Source: JABFWF01 sp035539135
GTDB lineage: Bacteria > Pseudomonadota > Gammaproteobacteria > Xanthomonadales > Xanthomonadaceae
Length of the DNA: 64,000 bases
NCBI GenBank assembly: GCA_035539135.1
Contig: DATLJD010000013.1
Coordinates: 211,489 to 275,488, forward strand
Direction of reading: 5' to 3'
Both the position numbers and the translations under genes were made by a program. This document shows positions 34,641-45,381 of the stretch, one piece after another. The notes beneath the pieces are model-generated. The model was not told the origin of the DNA. It saw only the letters and a program-made list of their open reading frames with translations, and did not search any database. Within the stretch, counting starts at the first letter, position 1. Each line of letters opens with the position of its first letter.

Positions 34641-36092
34641 TCACACCCTGTACAGGTTCATGAATTGCTCGATCGGCAAGGCTTCCAGCCGCGCCGGATC
34701 GGCCGCCAACTCGAGGATCCGGTCGACCTGGGCCGCCGGCAGGTGCGCCCGCAGGGCCGCCTCGCACTTGGCCATCAGCACCGGGATACCCTCCCCGCGC
34801 CGCTTGCGGTGGCCGATCGGGTAGTCGATCGAGACCTTCTCGGTGGCGCTGCCGTCCTTGAAGAAGACCTGGACCGCATTGCCGATGTAGCGCTTGTCCG
34901 GGTCGAAGTAGTCACGGGTGAACTGCGGGTTCTCGCGGACGGTCATCTTCTCGCGCAGGGCATCGATGCGCGGGTCGGTGGCGACCGCGTCCGTGTAATC
35001 CTCGGCGGTCAGGCGGCCGAAGATCAGCGGCACCGCGACCATGTACTGGATGCAGTGGTCGCGGTCCGCGTAATTGGCCAGCGGGCCGGTCTTGTCGATG
35101 ATGCGCACGCCGGCTTCCTGGGTTTCGATCTCGATCCGCTCGATCTGGTCGATCCGGCCCTTGACCTGCGGGTGCAGGCGCATCGCCGCCTCGACCGCGG
35201 TCTGGGCATGGAATTCGGCCGGAAAGCTGATCTTGAACAGCACGTTCTCCATGACGTAGCTGCCGAACGGGCGCTCGAAGCTGAACGCGTTGCCCTTGAA
35301 GGCGACGTCGTAGAAGCCCCAGGTCTTCGCGCTCAGCGCGCTCGGGTAGCCGACCACCTGCTTGTGCACCGCGTTGAGGGCATGGGTCACGGCGCGGCGG
35401 CAGGCGTCGCCGGCGGCCCAGCTCTTGCGCGGCCCCGTGTTGGGAGCGTGGCGGTAGGTGCGCAGCGCCCCGTTGTCGATCCACGAGTGCGACACGGCGG
35501 TGATGACCTGCTCCCTGGTCCCGCCCAGCATCGCGGTGGCGACCGCGGTGGAGGCCAGGCGAACCAGGATCACGTGGTCCATGCCGACCCGGTTGAACGA
35601 GTTCTGCAGCGCATAGACGCCCTGGATCTCGTGCGCCTTGATCGCCCAGGTCAGGACGTCGCGCACGGTCACCGGCGCGCCTCCGTCACGCAGGGCCTGG
35701 CGGCTCTGCCAGTCGGCGACGGCGAGGATCGCGCCGAGGTTGTCGGACGGGTGGCCCCACTCCGCCGCCAGCCAGGTGTCGTTGAAGTCGAGCCAGCGGA
35801 TCAGGGTGCCGATGTTGAAGGCGCCCTGGACCGGGTCGAGTTCGTAGGAGGTGCCAGGGACGAGGGTACCGCCGGGCAGGGTCGCGCCCGGCACGATCGG
35901 GCCGAGGTGCTTGACGCACTCCGGGAACTTCATCGCCAGCATCGCGCAGGCCAGCGAATCCAGCAGCATGTACCGGGCGGTGTCGTACGCCTCCTGCGAA
36001 TCGACCTGGTAGTCGATCACGTAGTCGGCGATGTCCACCATCGGCTGGTCGGGATCGGGGCGGGCGGCGGAACGGATGTCGTGCTGGCTCAT
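34641..36092 (-). CDS. prpD: 2-Methylcitrate dehydratase PrpD
   Basis: MmgE/PrpD-family dehydratase, 483 residues, converting 2-methylcitrate to 2-methylaconitate in propionate degradation without an iron-sulfur cluster. Recognisable parts: DYVIDY and ARYMLLDSLACAM at the N-terminus, WLDFNDTWLAAEWGHPSDN, RKSWAAGDACRRAVTHAL, and FPAEFHAQTAVEAAMRLHP. Length matches PrpD (about 480). It is on the same strand as prpC and prpB but separated from them by two plus-strand genes, so it has its own promoter. No acnD or prpF is seen, consistent with reliance on PrpD. Confidence 0.95.
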   Translation of the reverse strand: MSQHDIRSAARPDPDQPMVDIADYVIDYQVDSQEAYDTARYMLLDSLACAMLAMKFPECVKHLGPIVPGATLPGGTLVPGTSYELDPVQGAFNIGTLIRWLDFNDTWLAAEWGHPSDNLGAILAVADWQSRQALRDGGAPVTVRDVLTWAIKAHEIQGVYALQNSFNRVGMDHVILVRLASTAVATAMLGGTREQVITAVSHSWIDNGALRTYRHAPNTGPRKSWAAGDACRRAVTHALNAVHKQVVGYPSALSAKTWGFYDVAFKGNAFSFERPFGSYVMENVLFKISFPAEFHAQTAVEAAMRLHPQVKGRIDQIERIEIETQEAGVRIIDKTGPLANYADRDHCIQYMVAVPLIFGRLTAEDYTDAVATDPRIDALREKMTVRENPQFTRDYFDPDKRYIGNAVQVFFKDGSATEKVSIDYPIGHRKRRGEGIPVLMAKCEAALRAHLPAAQVDRILELAADPARLEALPIEQFMNLYRV

Positions 36093-36474
36093 TGCGGATC
36101 CGACGGCGTAGGGAGCCCGCTATTTTGCCAGACGCGTGACGGCCATCGCGTTGTGCGAGGCGCCGGCCGCCCCCGCTGGCGCCTTTGCGGGTGCGCCCCG
36201 GCGCCCGGCCGGATCCCCGCGCCGCGCCGCGCAGGCTGCCACACGTTCAGCTGCCGTTGTGTTTGTGATGGATACCGTGCGCCAACTTTTTTGCCCGCCC
36301 CCTTGGCGGGCGCCGGCGCCACCCGCGTTTTTCCGCGGATCTCGCGCCCGGGCTGAAGGTAGCCGCAGAGCCGCCGCCCTCCCCAGTACGCCATGCCGGT
36401 CCCGGCCGCCACCCCGTCTTGACCATCGAGGGGGAAGCATCGCCGCCCGGCGCAACGGAGCAAGGAGTCCGACG
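36093..36474. other. Intergenic region between prpD and the SleB-like gene
   Basis: 382 nt divergent region. It must hold the promoters for prpD and for the cell-wall hydrolase gene, but I find no convincing -10/-35 pair, operator palindrome or RNA structure. The only landmark is a T6 run at about 36286-36292 inside a GC-rich stretch. Open frames through it look like compositional artefacts. Confidence 0.5.
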
Positions 36475-36933
36475 ATGAAGTTGGCCTGGATCCTCTGGCT
36501 GTCGCAGGTATTGCCGCAGCCGGCCGCCGATTCGCTGTGCCTGAGCACCACCGTCTATCTGGAAGCGCGCGACCAGTCCGTGCGCGGCCAGCAGGCGGTG
36601 GCCGAGGTCGCCCTGCGCCGCCGCGACAGCGGCCTGTGGGGCGACAGCGTGTGCGACGTGGTGACCGCCCGCAAGCAGTTCGCGCCCGGCATCGTGTCGC
36701 CCAACACCAACCTGCGCAACGTCGATGCCTGGACCGAAGCGGTCGAGATCGCGCTCGCGTCGCAACGCAACTGGGCGCTGCCGCCCGGCCAGCGCGAGGA
36801 GATCGTGCCGGGCGCGAGCCATTTCGCCGCGACCGCGATCGCCTCGCCCAGCTGGCGCAACGCCTACCAGGTCGCGGTGATCGGCGACCACACCTTCTAC
36901 CGGGTGCAGAAGCTCACGCCACGCGGTTCCTGA
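36475..36933 (+). CDS. SleB-like cell wall hydrolase
   Basis: 152 residues with an N-terminal hydrophobic segment (KLAWILWLSQVLPQPAADS) acting as signal peptide or anchor. The rest is a compact SleB/Hydrolase_2 domain. LSTTVYLEARDQSVRGQQAVAEVALRR carries the catalytic glutamate (VYLEAR, usually VYHEAR). Further on are KQFAPG in the usual KQFS position and GASHFAATAI then VIGDHTFYRV near the end, where the family has a conserved H-F/Y pattern. Members are lytic transglycosylase-like peptidoglycan enzymes. ATG at 36475 is preceded by AAGGAG. No neighbour suggests a more specific role. Confidence 0.85.
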   Translation: MKLAWILWLSQVLPQPAADSLCLSTTVYLEARDQSVRGQQAVAEVALRRRDSGLWGDSVCDVVTARKQFAPGIVSPNTNLRNVDAWTEAVEIALASQRNWALPPGQREEIVPGASHFAATAIASPSWRNAYQVAVIGDHTFYRVQKLTPRGS

Positions 36934-37021
36934 CTTCGCGCGACGCAGCGTTGCGCGCGCCGCGATTGAACGCGGCGCCATGCGCCGCACATAGTGGCCT
37001 CCCCTGCCACGCAGGCCTTCG

Positions 37022-37633
37022 ATGAAGCTGTACTACTCGCCCGGCGCCTGCTCGCTCGCCGACCACATCGTGCTGGAGTGGATCGGCCAGCCCTACGAAA
37101 CGCGGCGCGTCTCGCGCGAGGAACGGCATTCCCCCGACTATCTCGCGATCAATCCGGCCGGCGCGGTGCCCGCGCTGGAGGACGACGGCTGGGTGCTGAC
37201 CCAGAACGTGGCGATCCTGCACTACCTAGCCGACAGGTTCCCGCAGTCGGGCCTGGACGGCGGCACCGACCCGCGCGCCCGCGCCGAGGTCAACCGCTGG
37301 CTGGCCTTCGCCAACTCCGACGTGCACCCGGCGTTCAAGCCCCTGTTCGGGGCGACCGCCTACCTCGAGGACGAGGCCGCGATCGCGAAGAGCAAGGCCA
37401 ACGCGCGCGCCCAGCTGCGCGGCCTGTTCGCGCGCGCGGACGCGCGGCTGGCGGACCGCGACTGGATCGCCGGCGACCGTTCGATCGCCGATCCCTACCT
37501 TTACGTCGTCACCCGCTGGGCGAAGGCCAACGAGGTCGACCTGTCGGGCTTCGGGCACCTCGAGGCGCACTTCCGCCGCATGGGCGAGGATCCGGCGGTG
37601 CGCAGGGTGCTGGCGGACGAAGGGCTGTCCTGA
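37022..37633 (+). CDS. Glutathione S-transferase family protein
   Basis: 203-residue cytoplasmic GST. The thioredoxin-like N-terminal domain reads MKLYYSPGACSLADHIVLEW, with the beta-class SPGACSLA signature, and INPAGAVPALEDDGWVLTQNVAIL with the cis-proline and glutathione-binding region. The C-terminal helical domain contains the conserved Asp in GDRSIADPYLY. The beta-class cysteine (C10) is present. The substrate is unknown. A bidirectional terminator follows, shared with the convergent prpC. Confidence 0.92.
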   Translation: MKLYYSPGACSLADHIVLEWIGQPYETRRVSREERHSPDYLAINPAGAVPALEDDGWVLTQNVAILHYLADRFPQSGLDGGTDPRARAEVNRWLAFANSDVHPAFKPLFGATAYLEDEAAIAKSKANARAQLRGLFARADARLADRDWIAGDRSIADPYLYVVTRWAKANEVDLSGFGHLEAHFRRMGEDPAVRRVLADEGLS

Positions 37634-37652
37634 GCCAGCCGACGCCGCAACG

Positions 37653-37680
37653 AAAAAGGCCGCGCGGAACGCGGCCTTTT
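37653..37680. terminator. Bidirectional intrinsic terminator between gst and prpC
   Basis: AAAAGGCCGCG-CGGA-ACGCGGCCTTTT is a GC-rich hairpin with A-run on one side and T-run on the other, able to end transcription from both directions. It lies 19 nt after the gst stop and 30 nt after the prpC stop. Confidence 0.93.
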
Positions 37681-37710
37681 CCTTTTCCGGACCCGGAGTT
37701 CCGGGGCGAT

Positions 37711-38859
37711 TCAACGCTTGTCGATCGGCACGTAGTCGCGGTCTTCCGGCCCCGTGTAGTTCGCGCTCGGGCGGATGATCTTGCCGTCCTCGCGCTGCTC
37801 GATCACGTGCGCGCTCCAGCCGGTGGTGCGCGCGATCACGAACAGCGGCGTGAACATCGGCGTCGGGATCCCCATCATGTGGTAGGCCGACGCCGAGTAC
37901 CAGTCGAGGTTGGGGAACATCTTCTTCAGGTCCCACATCAGCGTCTCGATCCGCTCGCTGACGTCGAACAGGGTCTGGTTGCCGCCCTCGGTGCATAGCG
38001 TGCGCGAGAGCTCCTTGATGATCGGGTTGCGCGGATCGCCCACCGTGTACACCGGGTGGCCGAAGCCGATCACGATCTCCTTGCGCTCCACCCGCGCGCG
38101 GATGTCGGCTTCCGCCTCGTCGGCGCTGCCGTAGCGGGCGATGATGTCCATCGCCACCTCGTTGGCGCCGCCGTGCTTGGGCCCGCGCAGCGCGCCGATC
38201 GCACCGGTGATGCACGAATGCAGGTCCGAGCCGGTGCCGGCGATCACCCGCGCGGTGAAGGTCGAGGCGTTGAACTCGTGCTCGGCGTACAGGATCAGCG
38301 ACTTGTCCAGCGCGTCGGCGTGCAGCCGCGACGGCGCCTCGCCGTGCAGCAGGTGCAGGAAGTGCGCGGCGACGGTGTCGTCGTCGGTCTCGCAGTCGAT
38401 GCGGCGACCGTTGCGGGTGAAGTGCCACCAGTACAGCAGCATCGAGCCGAACGAAGCGACCAGCCGGTCGGCGATGTCGCGCGCCTCGCTGGCCGGATGG
38501 GCCTCGCGCTCGGGCAGTACCGTGCCCAGCACCGAACAGCCCGTGCGCAGCACGTCCATCGGATGGGCGTTGGCCGGCACCAGTTCCAGCGCCTCCTGGA
38601 CGATCGCCGGCAGCCCCCGCAGGCGCTTGAGCTTCGCCCTGTAGGCCGCGAGCTGCGAAGCGGTCGGCAGCGCGCCGTGGACCAGCAGGTGGGCGACCTC
38701 CTCGAAGGTCGACTTCGTGGCCAGGTCCTTGATGTCGTAACCGCGGTAATGCAGGTCGTTGCCGCTGCGGCCGACCGTGCACAGCGCGGTGTTGCCGGCG
38801 GGCGTGCCGCTCAGCGCGACGGACTTCTTGGCCTTGGGGGCGGTGGCTTGCTCGCTCAT
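37711..38859 (-). CDS. prpC: 2-Methylcitrate synthase PrpC
   Basis: Citrate-synthase-family enzyme, 382 residues, condensing propionyl-CoA with oxaloacetate to 2-methylcitrate. ALCTVGRSGNDLHYRGYDIKDLA near the N-terminus is typical of PrpC rather than GltA. Catalytic residues are the histidine in ILYAEHEFNASTF, GALRGPKHGGANEVAM with the second histidine, and GFGHPVYTVGDPR with the third. Its ATG overlaps the prpB stop by four bases (ATGA), showing coupling. It ends before a strong bidirectional terminator. Confidence 0.95.
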   Translation of the reverse strand: MSEQATAPKAKKSVALSGTPAGNTALCTVGRSGNDLHYRGYDIKDLATKSTFEEVAHLLVHGALPTASQLAAYRAKLKRLRGLPAIVQEALELVPANAHPMDVLRTGCSVLGTVLPEREAHPASEARDIADRLVASFGSMLLYWWHFTRNGRRIDCETDDDTVAAHFLHLLHGEAPSRLHADALDKSLILYAEHEFNASTFTARVIAGTGSDLHSCITGAIGALRGPKHGGANEVAMDIIARYGSADEAEADIRARVERKEIVIGFGHPVYTVGDPRNPIIKELSRTLCTEGGNQTLFDVSERIETLMWDLKKMFPNLDWYSASAYHMMGIPTPMFTPLFVIARTTGWSAHVIEQREDGKIIRPSANYTGPEDRDYVPIDKR

Positions 38860-39752
38860 TTCGGTTCCTTCTTGAAGAGCGCGTCCAGCTTGTCCTCGTA
38901 GGCGTGGTAGCCCAGGAAGTCGTACAGCTCGGCGCGGGTCTGCAGGGTGTCGATGATGTGCTTCTGGGTGCCTTCGCGGCGCACCGTCTCGTAGAAGTGC
39001 AGCGCCGCCTTGTTCATCGCCCGGTAGGCGCCGCAGCAGTACAGGGCGATGTCCACGCCTGCGTCGCGCAGCTCGTCGGTGGTGAAGAACGGCGTGCTGC
39101 CGAACTCGGTCAGGTTGGCGAGGATCGGTACCTTCACCGCGGCCTTGAAGCGGCGGTAGTCGTCCAGCGTCTTCATCGCCTCGGGGAAGATCATGTCGGC
39201 GCCGGCCTCGACGTAGGCCACCGCGCGCTCGATCGCGCTGTCGATGCCCTCCACCGCGGCCGCGTCGGTGCGCGCCATGACCACGAAGCCGTCGTCGCCC
39301 CGCGCGTCGACCGCGGCCTTGACCCGGTCGACCATCTCGTCCTTCGACACGACTTCCTTGCCAGGCCGGTGGCCGCAGCGCTTCTGGCCGACCTGGTCCT
39401 CCATGTGCACCGCGGCCACGCCGACCCGCTCGAAGCTGCGGATGGTGCGCGCGATGTTGAAGGCGCCGCCCCAGCCGGTGTCGATGTCGACGAGCAGCGG
39501 CAGGCCGGTGGCGTCGACGATGCGGCGCGCGTCGGTCAGCACGTCCTCCATGGTCGAAATGCCGAGGTCGGGCATGCCCAGCGAGTTGGCGGCGACACCG
39601 CCGCCCGACAGGTACAGCGCCTTGAAGCCCACGCGCTTCGCCATCAGCCCGGCGTAGGCGGTGATCGCGCCCATCACCTGCAGCGGGGATTCCTCGGCGA
39701 GCGCGGCGCGGAAGCGGGCGCCGGCGGATCTGGAGTCGGACATCGCGGTCAT
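38856..39752 (-). CDS. prpB: 2-Methylisocitrate lyase PrpB
   Basis: Isocitrate-lyase superfamily enzyme, 298 residues, splitting 2-methylisocitrate into pyruvate and succinate. The catalytic motif KRCGHRPGKEVVS carries the active cysteine (C126). The metal-binding DIDTGWGGAFNIARTI and VHMEDQVGQ are present, as is MARTDA. An alternative ATG at 39743 would remove three residues; neither has a strong ribosome site. The gene overlaps prpC by ATGA and begins 40 nt after mdh, so mdh-prpB-prpC is a plausible transcript. No prpR-type regulator gene is in the window. Confidence 0.95.
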   Translation of the reverse strand: MTAMSDSRSAGARFRAALAEESPLQVMGAITAYAGLMAKRVGFKALYLSGGGVAANSLGMPDLGISTMEDVLTDARRIVDATGLPLLVDIDTGWGGAFNIARTIRSFERVGVAAVHMEDQVGQKRCGHRPGKEVVSKDEMVDRVKAAVDARGDDGFVVMARTDAAAVEGIDSAIERAVAYVEAGADMIFPEAMKTLDDYRRFKAAVKVPILANLTEFGSTPFFTTDELRDAGVDIALYCCGAYRAMNKAALHFYETVRREGTQKHIIDTLQTRAELYDFLGYHAYEDKLDALFKKEPK

Positions 39753-39792
39753 TCCAGGGCGCGAGGCGGCCTCGCGGCCGCCCCGGGGTGGA

Positions 39793-40776
<984 letters not shown>

Positions 40777-40803
40777 CGCGGTGACTCCAATGGGGATTCG
40801 GAA

Positions 40804-40867
40804 ACCGGCAACCGGAAGCCGGTAGCCGGAAAAACGGGGGGCCGGCTACCGGTTACCGGCTGCCGGC
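40804..40867. repeat. Long imperfect hairpin repeat between mdh and the aminotransferase gene
   Basis: Arms of about 25 nt rich in CCGGNAACCGG-type motifs (CCGGCAACCGGAAGCCGG at about 40805-40822; complement CCGGTTACCGGCTGCCGG at about 40849-40866) flank AAAAACGGGG. This CCGG-periodic palindrome resembles repeats scattered in related genomes. Lying between two same-strand genes, it may end aminotransferase transcription or stabilise RNA; it lacks a proper U-run on the minus strand. Confidence 0.65.
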
Positions 40868-40874
40868 TCGCTGC

Positions 40875-42080
40875 TCATGCGAGCTCGGCGAAGAATTCCT
40901 GGATGCGCTGCAATCCCGGCGCCAGCTGCGGCGTCGGGCAGGTGTAGCTGATCCGCAGCGCGCGCGGTTCGCCGAAGGCGGAACCCGGCACGCAGGCGAC
41001 GCCTTTGGCCTCGAGCAGCGCCTCGCACAACGCGATGTCGTTGTCGATCCGGCGGCCGCTCGGCCCATGCACCTTGCCGTAGTACGCGCTGACGTCCGGG
41101 AACGCATAAAACGCTCCCTGCGGGCGCGGACAGACGACACCCGGGATCGCGGTCAGCGCCGCCAGCACCTGGTCGCGCTTGCGCGCGAATTCCGCGCACC
41201 TCTCGCGGGGCACGTCCTGGGGGCCGGCCAGCGCGGCGACCGCCGCGGCCGTGGTGACTTCCGGCAGGTTGGTGATGTGGTTGGAGTTGAGGGTGACCAC
41301 GGCCTTGGCCACCGGCTCCGGCCCGGCCATGAAGCCGACCCGCCAGCCCGGCATGCCGTAGGTCTTGGACAGCGAGTCGATGAAGATCACGCGGTCGCGC
41401 AGCTCCGGGCGGGCGTGCACGAAGTTGTGGTAGCCGATGCCGTCGAACACCATCCGGTTGTAGATGTCGTCGGTGATGATCCAGGTATCCGGATGCTTCA
41501 CCAGCACGTCGGCGAGCGCGGAGATCTCGTCCTTCGTGTAGACCATGCCGGTCGGGTTGGAGGGGTTGTTGAACAGGAACACCCGCGGCTTCCTCGCCAG
41601 CGCGGCGTCGAGCTGGGCCGGCGTGAGCTTGTAGTCCTGGCCGGCGGGACACGGCAACAGTTCGATGCGCGCGTTGAGGATCTCGGCGATGTCGACGTAG
41701 CTGGTCCAGTACGGCGTCGGGAAGGCGATGGTGTCGCCCTCGTCCAGCAGCGCCTCGCACAGGTTGTAGATGACGTGCTTGGCGCCGATGCCGGTCGCGC
41801 AGTTGGCGCGGGTGTAGCCGGTCAGTCCGATCTCGGCCAGGTGCGCCAGGAAGGCGTCCAGCAGCGCGTCGCTGCCGCGGTTGCTGCCGTACTGGCCGGA
41901 ATCCTTGTCCAGCGCCGCGCGGGCGGCGGCGTAGACGTGTTCCCCAGGCAGGAAATTGGGGACACCGATCGAGAACCCGATGATGTCGCGGCCCTGGGCC
42001 TTGAGCTGCTTGGCCTTCTCGGCCACCTGCATGATCGCGCTGGGCTTGGCGCGACCCATCCGCCGGGCGAACTGGGGCAT
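40875..42080 (-). CDS. Class I/II PLP-dependent aminotransferase
   Basis: 401 residues, fold type I aminotransferase, aspartate/aromatic aminotransferase-like. Signatures: GRDIIGFSIGVPNFLPGEHV near the N-terminus, FLFNNPSNPTGMVYTKDEI with the PLP-contact Asn-Pro pair, DDIYNRMVFDG, the PLP lysine in DSLSKTYGMPGWRVGFMAG, and the substrate-binding arginine in ALRISYTCPTPQL. FSIGVPNF replaces the usual GEPDF. The natural amino donor is probably aspartate or an aromatic amino acid, but cannot be fixed from sequence. The start at 42080 is preceded by a TAAAAT -10-like box. Confidence 0.9.
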   Translation of the reverse strand: MPQFARRMGRAKPSAIMQVAEKAKQLKAQGRDIIGFSIGVPNFLPGEHVYAAARAALDKDSGQYGSNRGSDALLDAFLAHLAEIGLTGYTRANCATGIGAKHVIYNLCEALLDEGDTIAFPTPYWTSYVDIAEILNARIELLPCPAGQDYKLTPAQLDAALARKPRVFLFNNPSNPTGMVYTKDEISALADVLVKHPDTWIITDDIYNRMVFDGIGYHNFVHARPELRDRVIFIDSLSKTYGMPGWRVGFMAGPEPVAKAVVTLNSNHITNLPEVTTAAAVAALAGPQDVPRERCAEFARKRDQVLAALTAIPGVVCPRPQGAFYAFPDVSAYYGKVHGPSGRRIDNDIALCEALLEAKGVACVPGSAFGEPRALRISYTCPTPQLAPGLQRIQEFFAELA

Positions 42081-42113
42081 CGACGACCTCGGAAGCGACG
42101 TGGGAAGCCGTGA

Positions 42114-42119
42114 ATTTTA
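42114..42119 (-). promoter_or_regulatory. -10-like TAAAAT for the aminotransferase gene
   Basis: TAAAAT on the minus strand, 33 nt upstream of the aminotransferase ATG, in GC-rich surroundings. No obvious -35. Confidence 0.5.
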
Positions 42120-42225
42120 ACACGCGGCCGGCGCCCGCCCCGGCGTCGGGGACGGCGGGTCGGGAACCGATGCCCCGGTCCGCGGCCGCGCGGAGGACCG
42201 GCGTCGCAGCCGGAGGCGCCTACCC

Positions 42226-42720
42226 TCAGGCGGCGAGGATGCGGTTCCACTCCGCGACCCGGTCGGCCTTCGCCGCCAGCACCGCGTCGGCATCGCCTTC
42301 GATCTTCACGGAGTTGATCCTGTCGCCCTGGCGGATCGCGTCGACCACGTCCAGGCCCTCGACCACCTTGCCGAACACGGTGTGCTTGCCGTCCAGCCAC
42401 GGGGTCGCCACGTGGGTGATGAAGAACTGGCTGCCGTTGGTGTTGGGGCCGGCGTTGGCCATGGACAGGACGCCACGTTCGTGGCGCAGGCCGTTGCCGG
42501 TCTCGTCCTCGAAGCGGTAGCCCGGGCCGCCCCGGCCACTGCCCTCGGGGCAGCCGCCCTGGATCATGAAGTCGTTGATGACGCGGTGGAATTTCAGGCC
42601 GTCGTAGAAGCCGCGTCTGGCCAGGTTCACGAAGTTGGCGACCGTCAGGGGGGCCTGCTCGGGGGCGAGCTCGACCTTGATCGGGCCGCGCTCGGTGTCG
42701 AAGGTGGCGGTGAGGGACAT
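42226..42720 (-). CDS. ppiB: Peptidyl-prolyl cis-trans isomerase, cyclophilin type
   Basis: 164-residue cytoplasmic cyclophilin (no signal peptide), accelerating proline isomerisation during folding. Conserved active-site pieces: VANFVNLARRGFYDGLKFHRVINDFMIQGGCPEGSG with the catalytic arginine in FHRV, RGVLSMANAGPNTNGSQFFITHVATPWLDGKHTVFGKVVEGLDVVD. Length and motifs match PpiB. It is divergent from typA. Confidence 0.94.
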   Translation of the reverse strand: MSLTATFDTERGPIKVELAPEQAPLTVANFVNLARRGFYDGLKFHRVINDFMIQGGCPEGSGRGGPGYRFEDETGNGLRHERGVLSMANAGPNTNGSQFFITHVATPWLDGKHTVFGKVVEGLDVVDAIRQGDRINSVKIEGDADAVLAAKADRVAEWNRILAA

Positions 42721-42789
42721 GGGCGGCCTCCTGGCGGGTGGGGAAGCCGGTCAGGATACCGGAGTCAGCGTCGGGCCAGCGGTGAAAGG

Positions 42790-42795
42790 TATAAT
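42790..42795 (+). promoter_or_regulatory. -10 element (TATAAT) of the typA promoter
   Basis: Perfect TATAAT 90 nt upstream of the typA start, giving a leader of about 85 nt that is pyrimidine-rich (CCCTTTCCCCTTC). No clear -35. Confidence 0.65.
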
Positions 42796-42885
42796 CGCGC
42801 CCTTTCCCCTTCGGAACGCCCGCGCCCGCCCGGTGCCCGTTTCGCGTGCCCGAAGGCCTGCCCGTCCCTCCCGTCGAAGCTACGC

Positions 42886-44739
<1,854 letters not shown>

Positions 44740-44762
44740 TGGCCGCCGGCGCGAACGCACGC

Positions 44763-44768
44763 TAGGCT
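44763..44768 (+). promoter_or_regulatory. -10-like TAGGCT immediately upstream of the DUF2127 gene
   Basis: TAGGCT ends 8 nt before the ATG at 44777. If used, transcription would begin essentially at the start codon, as suggested for lpxH. The gene also lies only 37 nt after typA and could be read through. Confidence 0.35.
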
Positions 44769-44776
44769 GCGCCGCG

Positions 44777-45262
44777 ATGCGCCCCGAAGACGAGCCCCCG
44801 CACCCGCAATACGTGGAGGATCCGCGCGCCCACCCCGGGTTGCGCGCGATCGCGCTGGTCGAGGGCGGCAAGGGCCTGCTCGCGCTGCTGGCCGGGAGCG
44901 GCCTGGAACTGCTCGGCCCGGCGCCGCTGCGGCGCTGGGTCCACGCGCTGATCGATCGCTTCCAGCTCGACCCGCAGCACGGCGCGCTGGCCTGGCTGGC
45001 GGGGGCGATCAGTCCCGGTTCGGTGCACATCGCGGCGGCGGCGGTGGCCGCCTACGGCATCCTGCACGTGGCCGAGGCCTGGGGACTGTGGCGCGACAAG
45101 GCCTGGGCATCGTGGCTGGGCTGCATCGCCGCTGCACTGTACCTGCCGTTCGACGTGTACGCGCTGATCCGCCACCCGGGATGGGTGTCGGTCGCCGTGC
45201 TGGCGATCAACATCGTCGTGGTCGCGGTGCTCGGCCGCGACCTCATGCGCCGGCGTTACTAG
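44777..45262 (+). CDS. DUF2127-like integral membrane protein
   Basis: 161 residues. A cytoplasmic N-terminus (RPEDEPPHPQYVEDP) is followed by four hydrophobic segments: LRAIALVEGGKGLLALLAGSG, SVHIAAAAVAAYGILHVAEAWGL, AWASWLGCIAAALYLPFDVYAL and VSVAVLAINIVVVAVLGRDL. The EGGKGLLAL and AEAWGLWRDKAWASWLG motifs match the DUF2127 family, whose function is unknown. It follows typA by 37 nt. Confidence 0.82.
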   Translation: MRPEDEPPHPQYVEDPRAHPGLRAIALVEGGKGLLALLAGSGLELLGPAPLRRWVHALIDRFQLDPQHGALAWLAGAISPGSVHIAAAAVAAYGILHVAEAWGLWRDKAWASWLGCIAAALYLPFDVYALIRHPGWVSVAVLAINIVVVAVLGRDLMRRRY

Positions 45263-45381
45263 TCCGCCTGCGTTCGATCCGCTGCGGCCGCGGGCGCCAG
45301 GCATCGCGCAGGCCTGCCTATCGCTTGCGTCTCCGCCGCGCCACGCGCAATCCTGCGGCTCCGCGCCCGTCCGGAGCCGCC

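Noticed and set aside
36286..36320. Terminator near the T6 run upstream of the SleB-like gene
   Set aside because: The GC hairpin follows rather than precedes the T-run on the plus strand, and on the minus strand the stem is followed by A residues.
36136..36474. N-terminal extension of the SleB-like hydrolase back to 36136
   Set aside because: The extension is Pro/Ala/Arg-rich without structure, and the ATG at 36475 has a good AAGGAG site and starts a signal-type hydrophobic segment.
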